This document shows, one piece after another, positions 14,206 to 21,632 of a DNA stretch of 22,965 nucleotides. The position numbers were made by a program, and so were the translations under genes. The stretch comes from Actinomycetes bacterium (GTDB lineage: Bacteria; Actinomycetota; Coriobacteriia; Anaerosomatales; JAJZPX01). The stretch covers positions 1-22,965 of the forward strand of contig JAJZPX010000003.1 of NCBI GenBank assembly GCA_021811025.1. Direction: 5' to 3'. The notes beneath the pieces were generated by a model, which saw only the letters and a program-made list of their open reading frames with translations, had not been told where the DNA came from and did no database searches. The first letter of the stretch is position 1. Each line of letters opens with the position of its first letter.

Positions 14206-16092
14206 ATGAGCCCGCGAGAGGAGGAGAACGGCGGGGGCCGTCCGCGGCCGGTCGTCGTCGCGGTGGCCGCTGTGGCGCTTTCGCCGTTCGTCGTCGCTCC
14301 GTGGCTCACGCCCTCACTCGACACGCCGCGGTTCGTGTCGCTGCTGCTCGCGGCCGCCGGCATCGCGTTTGTCGCGCTGCTGGTCGGCGGTAAGCCGCGG
14401 TGGTCTCTACTCGCTGCATCCGCGGCGGCCGTGGTCGCGCTGGTGCTCTCGTCCGCCTTGTCGTCGTCCCCGGCCGCCGCATTCACCTTCGGCGCCGAGA
14501 ACAGCATGATGGGCGCGCCGTCGTGGCTGGCGCTACTCGTGGTGGCGCTCGCGGCCTCGACTCTGAGCCTCTCGCGCCACGTGCATCGTGCCGTCTCCGT
14601 CGCCGCTATCGCCTCCGCGGTGCTCGGCCTGGCGGCCGTCGTCGAACGCGTCAACGGCCGCCAGGTGACGGTCTTGTTCGGCAACGCCGACTACGTCGCC
14701 GTCGTGCTCGTCGTCATGGCGCCGCTGCTCGCCCTTGACGCTGCCGCCGCCAGGACGAAGACGCAGCGCGCGGGATGGGGGGCGGCGCTCGCGGCATGCT
14801 GCGCAGGTGTGCTGGCGTCCGGCAGCCTCGCCGGGATCGTGGCGCTTATCGCATCCGCGGTCTTTGCGGCGCCGCTGTTGTTCGCGCGCCGACCGCCCAC
14901 GCTCTCGTCGCTCAAGCGCGCGCTGTGGATCCTCGGCGTGCTCGTGGCACTCGGCTCGCTCGTGCTTCTCGGTGTCTCGCGAACCGTTCCCGAGCTCGCT
15001 CAGCTTGGCGGCCCGAGCGCAGCGGCGCGGGTGGAGATGTGGCGTGCGGCCAAGGACGTGATCCGCTCCCGTCCTCTCCTCGGCGTCGGGCCCGATGGTT
15101 TCTCCGTCGCGTCGCAGGCCGGGATAAGCCTGCGGCTGCTTGAGCTGGAGGGCGGCCGGGCATCCGGCGTCAACGTGCTCATCCGCGATCCGCACTCGTT
15201 GCCGCTACTGGTCGCGGCGAGCTTCGGCATCCTGGGGATAATCGCCGGCGCGGCGCTTGCCGTCGTTTGGGGCGATCTCGCGTGGCGCGCCTGCACGGCC
15301 GATCCTTCGCGCAGTCGTGTCCGCATCGCCTACATCGCAGCCGTTCTCGGTTTCGTGGCGTGCCTGACGCTGATTCCGTGGTCCGTGCGCTTCGCCGCGC
15401 TGCCCGCGCTGCTGGCCGGGTTGGCGATTGCCCCGTCGCGCGGCCGTCGTCCGGAGCGGCGCCGAGGCGTCGCGATCGCCGCGGCGTCGCTGATTGGGGT
15501 GATGGCGGCAGGACTGTCGGTGGCCGCGCTGGCTGGCGACGTGTTCTTGGAGCGAGCGCAGCAGGCCCGCGACTTGCCGTCGATGCTGGCCGCCCTCGAC
15601 GCCGCGGCATCCTGGCAGCCCACGCGCCCGCGGCTTGCCTTCGAGCGCCTGTACGCACGCGGGACGGCGGCGACGCTCGGGCAGGCACCGGCGGACGAGT
15701 ACAGGAAGCTCGTGGAGGCTTCCGGCGGAGACCTCGCGGGAAACGCCGCGTACCTGGTCGCGCTGGCGCAACCTCTACTGGATCAGGACGCTCTTGCCGG
15801 CAGGGCGCCAAGTCCATGGGAGCGCGAAGCAGTGCTGAAGGCGTCGTTGCTCGCGCCGTCTCTCCCCGACGTCATCCTGGAACGCGCTCGATTCGCGTTG
15901 CTCGTGGGCGACTTGGGTGCTGCCCGAGGCGAGCTGGATACCGCTGCGCGAGTCGGTCTCACCGCTCCCAGACGCTGGGTGTACGAGCACCAGTACGCCG
16001 TCCGCACCGGAGAGAAGGCACGGGCGGACGATGCGGCCGCTCGGGTGCGTCAGGAGCTGCCCTGGATGGCTATCCTGCTCGACATGAAGTGA
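14206..16092 (+). CDS. O-antigen ligase/polymerase-like (Wzy_C) membrane protein with C-terminal helical repeats
   Basis: The start at ATG 14206 is 12 bases after the cytochrome stop, with only a weak AAGG upstream. The 628-residue product has about ten hydrophobic helices to residue 440 and a soluble tail (about 450-628) of Ala-rich helices that fit TPR-like repeats. The family signature is visible as VEMWRAAKDVIRSRPLLGVGPDGF (about 280-303 region) followed by IRDPHSLPLLVAASFGILG, the Wzy_C periplasmic-loop pattern. Members join lipid-linked glycans to acceptors; the PglL/PilO branch glycosylates secreted proteins. Co-transcription with cytochromes suggests glycosylation of extracellular cytochromes or an envelope polymer that holds them, but the sequence cannot tell a protein O-glycosyltransferase from a polysaccharide polymerase. 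Confidence 0.82.
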   Translation: MSPREEENGGGRPRPVVVAVAAVALSPFVVAPWLTPSLDTPRFVSLLLAAAGIAFVALLVGGKPRWSLLAASAAAVVALVLSSALSSSPAAAFTFGAENSMMGAPSWLALLVVALAASTLSLSRHVHRAVSVAAIASAVLGLAAVVERVNGRQVTVLFGNADYVAVVLVVMAPLLALDAAAARTKTQRAGWGAALAACCAGVLASGSLAGIVALIASAVFAAPLLFARRPPTLSSLKRALWILGVLVALGSLVLLGVSRTVPELAQLGGPSAAARVEMWRAAKDVIRSRPLLGVGPDGFSVASQAGISLRLLELEGGRASGVNVLIRDPHSLPLLVAASFGILGIIAGAALAVVWGDLAWRACTADPSRSRVRIAYIAAVLGFVACLTLIPWSVRFAALPALLAGLAIAPSRGRRPERRRGVAIAAASLIGVMAAGLSVAALAGDVFLERAQQARDLPSMLAALDAAASWQPTRPRLAFERLYARGTAATLGQAPADEYRKLVEASGGDLAGNAAYLVALAQPLLDQDALAGRAPSPWEREAVLKASLLAPSLPDVILERARFALLVGDLGAARGELDTAARVGLTAPRRWVYEHQYAVRTGEKARADDAAARVRQELPWMAILLDMK

Positions 16093-16099
16093 CGGGATC

Positions 16100-16117
16100 G
16101 TCCTGCACGGCAGGGAC
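16100..16117 (+). terminator. Short hairpin after the ligase-like gene, possible terminator
   Basis: GTCCTGC-acg-GCAGGGAC forms a seven-pair stem with one bulged base, eight bases after the stop. It is weaker than the other terminators in the window and lacks a T tract. A palindromic GGGCGCGCGCCC at 16161-16172 could add a second hairpin just before the next promoter. Confidence 0.4.
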
Positions 16118-16173
16118 TGGAGCCGCGCGGGCCCAATCAGACTCGGGGGGGCGAACGGCCGGGCGCGCGCCCG

Positions 16174-16182
16174 TGGTATCCT
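16174..16182 (+). promoter_or_regulatory. Extended -10 promoter of the radical SAM-ubiE unit
   Basis: TGGTATCCT (hexamer TATCCT at 16177-16182) lies 59 bases before the ATG at 16241. No -35 is recognisable at 16-18 bases. It has the same extended -10 form as the promoters at 6282, 10992 and 12033. Confidence 0.45.
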
Positions 16183-16240
16183 GGCACGTGCCTGCCCTCC
16201 GTGCCGGCGGGATGTGCGGACGAAGGGAACCCGGAACCAC

Positions 16241-18070
16241 ATGGCGAAGATCGACCTCGTGTTGCTCCACGCTCCGAGCGTGTACGACTTCCGGGAGCGC
16301 TCGATCATGTTCGGGCCGGTCTCGGACATGGTCCCCTCCACACCGGTCTTCGAGATGTACCCTCTCGGCTTCACGACGATCGCCGAGTACATGGAGAGGC
16401 ACGGCTTGCGCGTCCGGATCGTCAACCTCGCGGTGCTCATGCTCAACAAGCGAAGGTTCGACGTCGAGGCCGCGATCCGCGGAATGGACCCCGTCGCGTT
16501 CGGCGTCGATCTCCACTGGCTTCCCCACGCGCACGGCTCCATAGAGGTCGCGCGGCTCATCAAGAAGCACCATCCCGACACGCCGGTCGTGTTCGGCGGG
16601 CTGTCGTCGAGCTACTTCCACGAGGAGCTCGCGGCGTACGACTGCGTCGACTACGTCATGCGAGGCGACTCCACGGAGCTGCCGATGACGCGCCTGCTCT
16701 TCGCCCTGAAGGGCCGCGGGAGCGTCGACGACATCCCCAACCTGACGTACAAGACGGCCGACGGCTCGATCGTGGTCAACGAGCTGGCGTGGGTTCCGGA
16801 CGACATGAACGACGTCTCGCTCGACTACAGCTACAGCATGCGCTCCGTCATCCGCGACCGCGACGTGATGAGCAGCGTGCCTTTCAAGGACTGGCTGCAG
16901 TACCCCGTGTGCGCCTCGCTGACGTGCCGCGGCTGCACCCACGGCTGCGCGACGTGCGGGGGAAGCGCGTACTCCTTCCGCACGCATTACGGCCGGACGA
17001 AGGTGGCGTTCCGCGACCCCGAGCTGCTGGTGCGCGACATCGCGAACGTCCAGCGCTACATCCCGGGGCCGGTGTTCGTGCTGAACGACTTCCTGCAGGC
17101 CGGGCGCGACTACGTCGCCGAGTTCATCCGGGGCGTAGGCAAGCTCGAGATGCGCAACCCGATCGCGTTCGAGTTCTTCAAGCCGCCGAAGCTGGACTTC
17201 TACGAGTTCCTCAACGAGCACCTGCGGGACTACTCGGTCGAGATATCCGTGGAGAGCCACGACGACGCCGTCCGGACGGCTTTCGGCAAACAGCACTACA
17301 CGATGGCCGAGGTGGAGGAGTCGATCGCGAACGCGCTGTCGCACGGCTGCTCGCGGTTCGACCTCTACTACATGTCCGGCCTGCCGCGACAGACCGCGGC
17401 GAGCGTCCGCGAGACGGTGGCCTACGCGAAGGGGCTGTACCAGCGGCTCGGCAACGACAGGCGGCTGCTGCAGTTCATCTCGCCGATGGCGCCGTTCCTC
17501 GACCCGGGCTCGATGGCGTTCGACCACCCCGAGCGCTACGGCTACACGCTGCGCGCGCGGACGCTCGAGGAGCACCGGCGGCTGCTGCTCCAGCCGAGCT
17601 GGAAGTACATCATGAACTACGAGAGCGCCTCGATGCCGCCGGACGAGATGGCGGAGGCCACGTACGACGCGGCGCTCGGGCTGAACCGGGTGAAAGCCGA
17701 GATCGGGGTCGTAGACGTCTGCACGGCGGCGCGCACCGAGGTGCGGATCGGCCGGGCGCGTGAGGCGATGCGCAAGATCGACGACATCATGACCGGCGCC
17801 CCGCGCTGGCGGGAAGAGCGGCTCATCGCCGTCAAGGCCGAGATCGACCGCCTCAACGAGTCCACCGTGTGCGAGAAGACCGAGCTCAACTGGCCCGCGC
17901 ACCTGTCCCCCCGGACGGTGTTCAACGTCGCCGGGCTGTGGGTGCGCGAGAACCTTCGGTCGCTTCGCCGCCCGAAGCCGAGGAGCGCCCCGCCGATCGG
18001 CCCGAAGGCGAAGCGCGTGCGCGTGGTGTCCCCGGAGGCAGCGTCCGGGTGCGGGAGAGCGGAGGCGTGA
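16241..18070 (+). CDS. B12-binding-type radical SAM protein
   Basis: The ATG at 16241 gives 609 residues beginning MAKIDLVLLHAPSVYDF, a start typical of this family. A GTG at 16214 is possible but adds an unlikely basic extension. The N-terminal part (to about 180) has the Rossmann-like layout of B12-binding radical SAM proteins (YPLGFTTIAEYMERHGLRVRIVNL, then VVFGGLSSSYF). I see no DxHxxG motif, so base-off cobalamin binding is unproven. The [4Fe-4S] motif CTHGCATC (C232, C236, C239) fits CX3CX2C exactly. It resembles the uncharacterised TIGR04190-like group as I recall it; the reaction is unknown. It overlaps the ubiE start by four bases (GTGA), so it may act in or near menaquinone metabolism. 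It is not an obvious MqnC or MqnE. Confidence 0.87.
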   Translation: MAKIDLVLLHAPSVYDFRERSIMFGPVSDMVPSTPVFEMYPLGFTTIAEYMERHGLRVRIVNLAVLMLNKRRFDVEAAIRGMDPVAFGVDLHWLPHAHGSIEVARLIKKHHPDTPVVFGGLSSSYFHEELAAYDCVDYVMRGDSTELPMTRLLFALKGRGSVDDIPNLTYKTADGSIVVNELAWVPDDMNDVSLDYSYSMRSVIRDRDVMSSVPFKDWLQYPVCASLTCRGCTHGCATCGGSAYSFRTHYGRTKVAFRDPELLVRDIANVQRYIPGPVFVLNDFLQAGRDYVAEFIRGVGKLEMRNPIAFEFFKPPKLDFYEFLNEHLRDYSVEISVESHDDAVRTAFGKQHYTMAEVEESIANALSHGCSRFDLYYMSGLPRQTAASVRETVAYAKGLYQRLGNDRRLLQFISPMAPFLDPGSMAFDHPERYGYTLRARTLEEHRRLLLQPSWKYIMNYESASMPPDEMAEATYDAALGLNRVKAEIGVVDVCTAARTEVRIGRAREAMRKIDDIMTGAPRWREERLIAVKAEIDRLNESTVCEKTELNWPAHLSPRTVFNVAGLWVRENLRSLRRPKPRSAPPIGPKAKRVRVVSPEAASGCGRAEA

Positions 18071-18801
18071 CCGAACGCGGCGAGCGGAGAGAGGCAGCGC
18101 CGGGCGAGGCGACGGCCGAGAGAGTCCGCGGCATCTTCAGCAACATCGCGCGGCGCTACGACCTCCTCAACATCCTGATGAGCTTCGGGCTCGACCGCCT
18201 CTGGCGGCGGGCGACGGTGCGGATGGCAGCGCCGAAGCCCGGCGAGCGCGTCCTCGACCTGTGCGCCGGCACCGGCGACCTCGCCCTCGCGCTCGCGAGG
18301 GACGGGAAGGCGGCCGAGGTAGTCGGGACCGACTTCGTGCCGGAGATGCTCGCCGTAGCGGAACGCAAGCTCGAGCGCTACCACGGCGAGACGAAGGTCG
18401 AGTTCCGCGCCGCCGACGCGCAGGCGCTGCCTTTCCCCGACGAGAGCTTTGACGCCGTCACCGTCGGCTTCGGCGTCCGCAACCTGCCCGACCGACCCGC
18501 CAACTTCCGCGAGGTCCTGCGCGTCCTGCGCCCCGGCGGGCGCTACCTGATCCTCGAGTTCTCGACGCCTCCGAACCGCGTGTGGCGATCGCTGTATCGC
18601 GCATACAACCACACCGCGGTCCCGTTCCTCGGCGGGCTCATCGCCGGCGACCGGACGAGCTACGAGTATCTCAACCGCTCGATCCTCCGCTTCCCCGATC
18701 AGCAGCGGCTTGCCGCCGAGCTGCTCGAGGCGGGCTTCTCGGACGTGACGTGGCGGAATCTGACGGGCGGGATCGTCGCGGTGCACCGGGCGGTAAGGTA
18801 G
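18067..18801 (+). CDS. ubiE/menG: Demethylmenaquinone methyltransferase
   Basis: The GTG at 18067 overlaps the preceding stop by four bases and has a purine-rich GGGAGAGCGGAGG run upstream. The product is 244 residues, the usual family length. Diagnostic UbiE/MenG motifs are FSNIARRYDLLNILMSFGLDRLWR near the N-terminus, the SAM-binding DLCAGTGDLA, GTDFVPEML, VGFGVRNLPD and LEFSTP. The enzyme transfers a methyl group from SAM to demethylmenaquinol at the inner face of the membrane, completing menaquinone. Menaquinol is the expected electron donor for the NapC-like cytochromes of region 1, so its position is biologically coherent. The in-frame extension upstream to 17869 lies inside the radical SAM gene and is not needed. 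Confidence 0.94.
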   Translation: MTERGERREAAPGEATAERVRGIFSNIARRYDLLNILMSFGLDRLWRRATVRMAAPKPGERVLDLCAGTGDLALALARDGKAAEVVGTDFVPEMLAVAERKLERYHGETKVEFRAADAQALPFPDESFDAVTVGFGVRNLPDRPANFREVLRVLRPGGRYLILEFSTPPNRVWRSLYRAYNHTAVPFLGGLIAGDRTSYEYLNRSILRFPDQQRLAAELLEAGFSDVTWRNLTGGIVAVHRAVR

Positions 18802-18855
18802 GTCGCTGTCGGCGGGCTGAGCTGCGAGCGCAGCGAGTCCGGCTCGAACCCCCCG

Positions 18856-18883
18856 GCCTCTCGCGGCGCCGTCCGCGAGGGGC
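18856..18883 (+). terminator. Hairpin terminator after ubiE/menG
   Basis: GGCCTCTCGCGG or slightly less pairs with CCGCGAGGGGC around the loop CGCCGT: an 11-bp stem with one G-U pair, 55 bases after the stop. It directly abuts TACGAT (18884-18889), a possible -10 for the next gene, so the terminator could overlap that promoter. Confidence 0.6.
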
Positions 18884-18889
18884 TACGAT
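18884..18889 (+). promoter_or_regulatory. Weak candidate -10 for the amidohydrolase gene
   Basis: TACGAT matches the -10 hexamer used at 12036, but lacks the TG extension and any recognisable -35. It lies 33 bases before the ATG at 18923 and directly follows the terminator hairpin, the place where a promoter is expected. Confidence 0.35.
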
Positions 18890-18922
18890 ATGCTTCAAGC
18901 AGCTTCTCCGGAGGTAGGCCTC

Positions 18923-20272
18923 ATGCTCCTCGCAGCGCGTTACGTGCTCCCCGTGTCCGCCCCTCACATCGAGGACGGCGCCGTCCTCGTCCGCGGCGGG
19001 GCGATCGAGGATGTCGGCGCTCGTGCCGACCTCGAGGCGCGCTATCCGGCCGAGGAGGTGCGCGACTTCGGCCTCGCGGCGCTGCTGCCCGGCTTCGTCG
19101 ACACGCACACGCACCTCGAGTACACGGCGTTCCGCGGCTCGGTCGACGACCTGCCGTATTCGCAGTGGAAGATGCAGGTGATGTCGAAGGAGCCCGCGCT
19201 CGACGCGCAGGACTGGGAGGACTCCGCGGCGCTCGGCGCGATAGATGCGCTCAGCTGCGGCATCACCACGATAGCCGACATCACGTCGTCCGGCGCTTCG
19301 GCCCGAGCGGCCGCCGCGGCCGGCCTTCGGGGCGTCGTGTACCGCGAGGTGCAGACGATGGAGAAGCACCGCGTTCCCGAGGTGATGCGCGAGGCGGCCG
19401 AGGACATCGCAGCGTGGCGGGGTCTCGCGCCCGGTCTCCTCGCCGTCGGCATCGCGCCGCACGCCCCGTACAGCTGTCATCCGGAGCTGTTCCTGCGCGC
19501 CGCCGAGCTAGCCGCCGCGGAGAGCCTGCCGGTGGCGATCCATCTGGCCGGCAGCAGGGACGAGTACGATTTCGTGAAGTACGGCTCGAGCCCTCTGGCG
19601 GTCGACTTCGCCGACGAGACGGGAGGCTGGAGCGACGTCGGCTGGCTCCCGACCGGCGTGAGCCCCGTGCGCTACGTCCTTCAGTGGGGGCTCTTCAGGC
19701 TGCCGAACGTGCTCGGGGTGCACTGCGTGCAGGTGGACGACTCGGATATCGAGGTGCTGGCGGAGAACGACGTCGCCGTCGCGTACTGCCCGCGCTGCAA
19801 CGCCAAGCTCGGCATGGGGACGGCGCCGCTGCAGAAGTTCATCGAGCGCGGGCTGCGCGTCGGGATCGGCACCGACTCGCCTGCCTCGAACAACACCGTC
19901 GACGAGTTCGACGAGATGCGCATCGGGCTGCTCATCCAGCGCGGCATGACCGGCGAGTCGGCGTTCTTCACGGCCGAGATGTTCATCCGGCTTGCCACGC
20001 TCGACGCGGCGCGAGCGCTGAAGATGGACGGCGTCGTCGGCAGCCTCGAGCGCGGCAAGCGGGCGGACCTCGTGGCCGTCGACCTCTCCTCCAGCCACCA
20101 GGTTCCCACCCAGGACCCGTACGGCGCGCTGGTGCACGGGGCGAACCAGGAGAACGTCGTCATGACGATGGTCGACGGCGAGATCCGGTACGAGGCGGGC
20201 CGCTTCGCCACGATGGACGCCGAGCGTGCGATGGAGCGCGTCGAGCGGATGAGGGCGAAGCTGCGCGCGTGA
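18923..20272 (+). CDS. Amidohydrolase-family deaminase (MtaD / aminofutalosine-deaminase type)
   Basis: The ATG at 18923 has GGAGGT at 18910-18915 with a seven-base spacer; the in-frame ATG at 18890 has none. The product is 449 residues. Metal and catalytic residues of the cytosine-deaminase-like amidohydrolases are in place: H62 and H64 in DTHTHLE, H207 in HLAGSRDE (E214 the likely acid), H267 in GVHC and D318 in GTDSP. The C-terminus has the GSLERGKRADLVAVDL strand typical of the fold. The family includes 5-methylthioadenosine/S-adenosylhomocysteine deaminase and 6-amino-6-deoxyfutalosine deaminase of the futalosine menaquinone pathway. Proximity to ubiE/menG favours the latter, but substrate specificity cannot be read from sequence alone. 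Confidence 0.87.
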   Translation: MLLAARYVLPVSAPHIEDGAVLVRGGAIEDVGARADLEARYPAEEVRDFGLAALLPGFVDTHTHLEYTAFRGSVDDLPYSQWKMQVMSKEPALDAQDWEDSAALGAIDALSCGITTIADITSSGASARAAAAAGLRGVVYREVQTMEKHRVPEVMREAAEDIAAWRGLAPGLLAVGIAPHAPYSCHPELFLRAAELAAAESLPVAIHLAGSRDEYDFVKYGSSPLAVDFADETGGWSDVGWLPTGVSPVRYVLQWGLFRLPNVLGVHCVQVDDSDIEVLAENDVAVAYCPRCNAKLGMGTAPLQKFIERGLRVGIGTDSPASNNTVDEFDEMRIGLLIQRGMTGESAFFTAEMFIRLATLDAARALKMDGVVGSLERGKRADLVAVDLSSSHQVPTQDPYGALVHGANQENVVMTMVDGEIRYEAGRFATMDAERAMERVERMRAKLRA

Positions 20273-20292
20273 CGACACCCTTGGCCGGCCGT

Positions 20293-20322
20293 TTGCTCGC
20301 TTCATGCGGCGTAACATATAAT
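20293..20322 (+). promoter_or_regulatory. Promoter of the small membrane protein gene
   Basis: A consensus TATAAT (20317-20322) lies 18 bases after TTGCTC (20293-20298). It stands out in the GC-rich background and is followed by a leader of about 55 bases before the GTG at 20385. It is the closest match to a housekeeping -10 in the window. Confidence 0.7.
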
Positions 20323-20384
20323 CGCCGTCGGCTCCTGCCGCTGATAGTCAAGGTTGCGGCAGCTTGTGATGGAGGTATCCCAAC

Positions 20385-20798
20385 GTGAGCGATCAGGACT
20401 TCTTCTTCGACGAGGAGGACGAGAAGCCGGCCCGAGGCGAGAAGGCGTCGGGGTCGAAGTCCCCCGGGCGCAAGCCCTCCGGCACGACGCCCGCTTCCGC
20501 GTCGAAGGCTCCCGCCGCGGCCGCTCCGGTCGCTGCCGGCTCCGTCTTCGAGCAGAGCCTGAACGTGGGCGTCGCGTCCCTGCTGGTCGTCATCGCGCTG
20601 CTGCTCGGCGTAGCGGTCGGCATCTTCGTCGGAGAGAGCCGGGCGAACAGCGCCCTGCTGACCGACGTGCCTGCCGTGACCAACACCGGCGGCGCCTCGG
20701 CTCCGGCCCTCAGCCAGGACCAGCTGAACTCCGGCCAGCTCCCTGCGGGCCACCCGTCGATCGGGACCACCGGCTCGACGAGCGCGACGGGCAAGTAG
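20385..20798 (+). CDS. Small single-helix membrane protein of unknown function
   Basis: The GTG start at 20385 has GGAGGT at 20371-20376, eight bases ahead. The product is 137 residues. It opens with a strongly acidic and aromatic head (SDQDFFFDEEDE), then a Lys/Ser/Pro/Ala-rich disordered segment (about 14-52), one helix (about 61-82) and a Ser/Thr/Gly/Pro-rich tail with no cysteine. The head should be cytoplasmic and the tail outside. I do not recognise the family. It is followed after a hairpin by a TPR membrane protein with a similar low-complexity tail (both end in STxATG-like residues), so the two may act together, for example in envelope assembly. That is inference only. Confidence 0.75.
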   Translation: MSDQDFFFDEEDEKPARGEKASGSKSPGRKPSGTTPASASKAPAAAAPVAAGSVFEQSLNVGVASLLVVIALLLGVAVGIFVGESRANSALLTDVPAVTNTGGASAPALSQDQLNSGQLPAGHPSIGTTGSTSATGK

Positions 20799-20818
20799 CA
20801 CGAACAACCTCGGCTGAG

Positions 20819-20842
20819 GCCCGGCGGCGTCGAGCGCCGGGC
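20819..20842 (+). terminator. Hairpin between the two small membrane protein genes
   Basis: GCCCGGCG-gcgtcgag-CGCCGGGC forms a perfect eight-bp stem 21 bases after the stop. No promoter is obvious between it and the next start at 20875, so it may act as a partial terminator that sets the ratio of the two products rather than a full stop. Confidence 0.55.
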
Positions 20843-20874
20843 TCTCATCGAACGTCAACCGTGAGGGGATGACG

Positions 20875-21555
20875 ATGGCCATCGACAAGGCACGTACCTC
20901 GCCGGCGATGAAGGCCGGTGTGATCATCCTGATCGCCGCGTTCGTCTTGGGTATCGCCGTGATCGGCATCGGCGGCCTGACGAGCGGTGGCGGTGGCAGC
21001 GCCCCGAGTCAGCAGACGAGCGACCAGACCGCGGCGGCGCTGCGGCAGATCGGCCAGAGCGCGATGGCGAGCATCACGCCCGCCGAGGATGCGCTGAAGG
21101 CGAAGCCCAACGACTACGACCTGCTGAAGGCGCTGGGCGACCAGTACTACGACTACGCGCAGCGAATCGGGCAGATCGCCCCGGGCGCCGGCCTGGACGT
21201 CACCATTTGGCGCCAGGCTGTCGGATACTACGAGAGAGCGCTCGCGGTGAAGCCCGGCGACCCAAGCGTCGGGACCGACATGGCGATCGCGCAGTTCTAC
21301 TCGGGCGACACCTCCGCCGCGGTGGCGACGGCGGAGAAGGTGCGCAAGTCGTCTCCGAGCTTCGCTCCCGCGGCGTTCAACTCCGGCGTCTTCTACCAGA
21401 GCTCGGGCGAGAACGCCAAGGCCATCGCCGCGTTCCAGGAGTACCTGCGGCTGGAGCCTAACGGCCCGAGCGCGTCGAGCGCGAAGCAGCTGCTGAGCCA
21501 GCTCCAGTCGGGCGGCGGACAGCCGCAGGGGAGCACCGCCGCGACGGGCCAGTAG
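20875..21555 (+). CDS. Membrane-anchored TPR protein
   Basis: Two ATGs lie six bases apart. I chose 20875 because GTGAGGGG (20861-20868) is correctly spaced for it and abuts the first at 20869. The product is 226 residues. Basic and polar residues precede one helix (about 15-35, AGVIILIAAFVLGIAVIGIGG), a Gly/Ser/Gln linker, then helical repeats of TPR type. The clearest are VGYYERALAVKPGDPSVG and NAKAIAAFQEYLRLEPNG. The C-terminus is Gln/Gly/Ser-rich. The repeats should face outward as a protein-interaction scaffold. It is similar in plan to the TPR protein at 8980 but not an obvious close copy. Its partner is unknown. Confidence 0.83.
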   Translation: MAIDKARTSPAMKAGVIILIAAFVLGIAVIGIGGLTSGGGGSAPSQQTSDQTAAALRQIGQSAMASITPAEDALKAKPNDYDLLKALGDQYYDYAQRIGQIAPGAGLDVTIWRQAVGYYERALAVKPGDPSVGTDMAIAQFYSGDTSAAVATAEKVRKSSPSFAPAAFNSGVFYQSSGENAKAIAAFQEYLRLEPNGPSASSAKQLLSQLQSGGGQPQGSTAATGQ

Positions 21556-21578
21556 CTGCAGGCCGCACGTGATTCCGA

Positions 21579-21609
21579 AGCGCCCGCTCGGGTCTCCCGG
21601 GCGGGCGCT
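21579..21609. terminator. Bidirectional terminator between convergent genes
   Basis: AGCGCCCGCTCGGG and CCCGGGCGGGCGCT pair over 14 bp with one G-U pair around the loop TCT. It lies between the TPR gene (+, ending 21555) and the STAS gene (-, ending 21633), so it can serve both. ACGTGC-type sequences flanking the stem may extend it. Confidence 0.8.
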
Positions 21610-21632
21610 GACGTGCACGGACCGGGAGCTTG

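Noticed and set aside
14206..16092. Annotation of the ligase-like protein as a true lipopolysaccharide O-antigen ligase (WaaL)
   Set aside because: The Wzy_C signature is shared with polymerases and protein O-glycosyltransferases, and nothing else in the window indicates lipopolysaccharide.
16070..17902. 610-codon minus-strand open frame opposite the radical SAM gene
   Set aside because: Its translation is low complexity (Arg/Val/His-rich), whereas the plus strand carries a clear radical SAM motif and family-like sequence.
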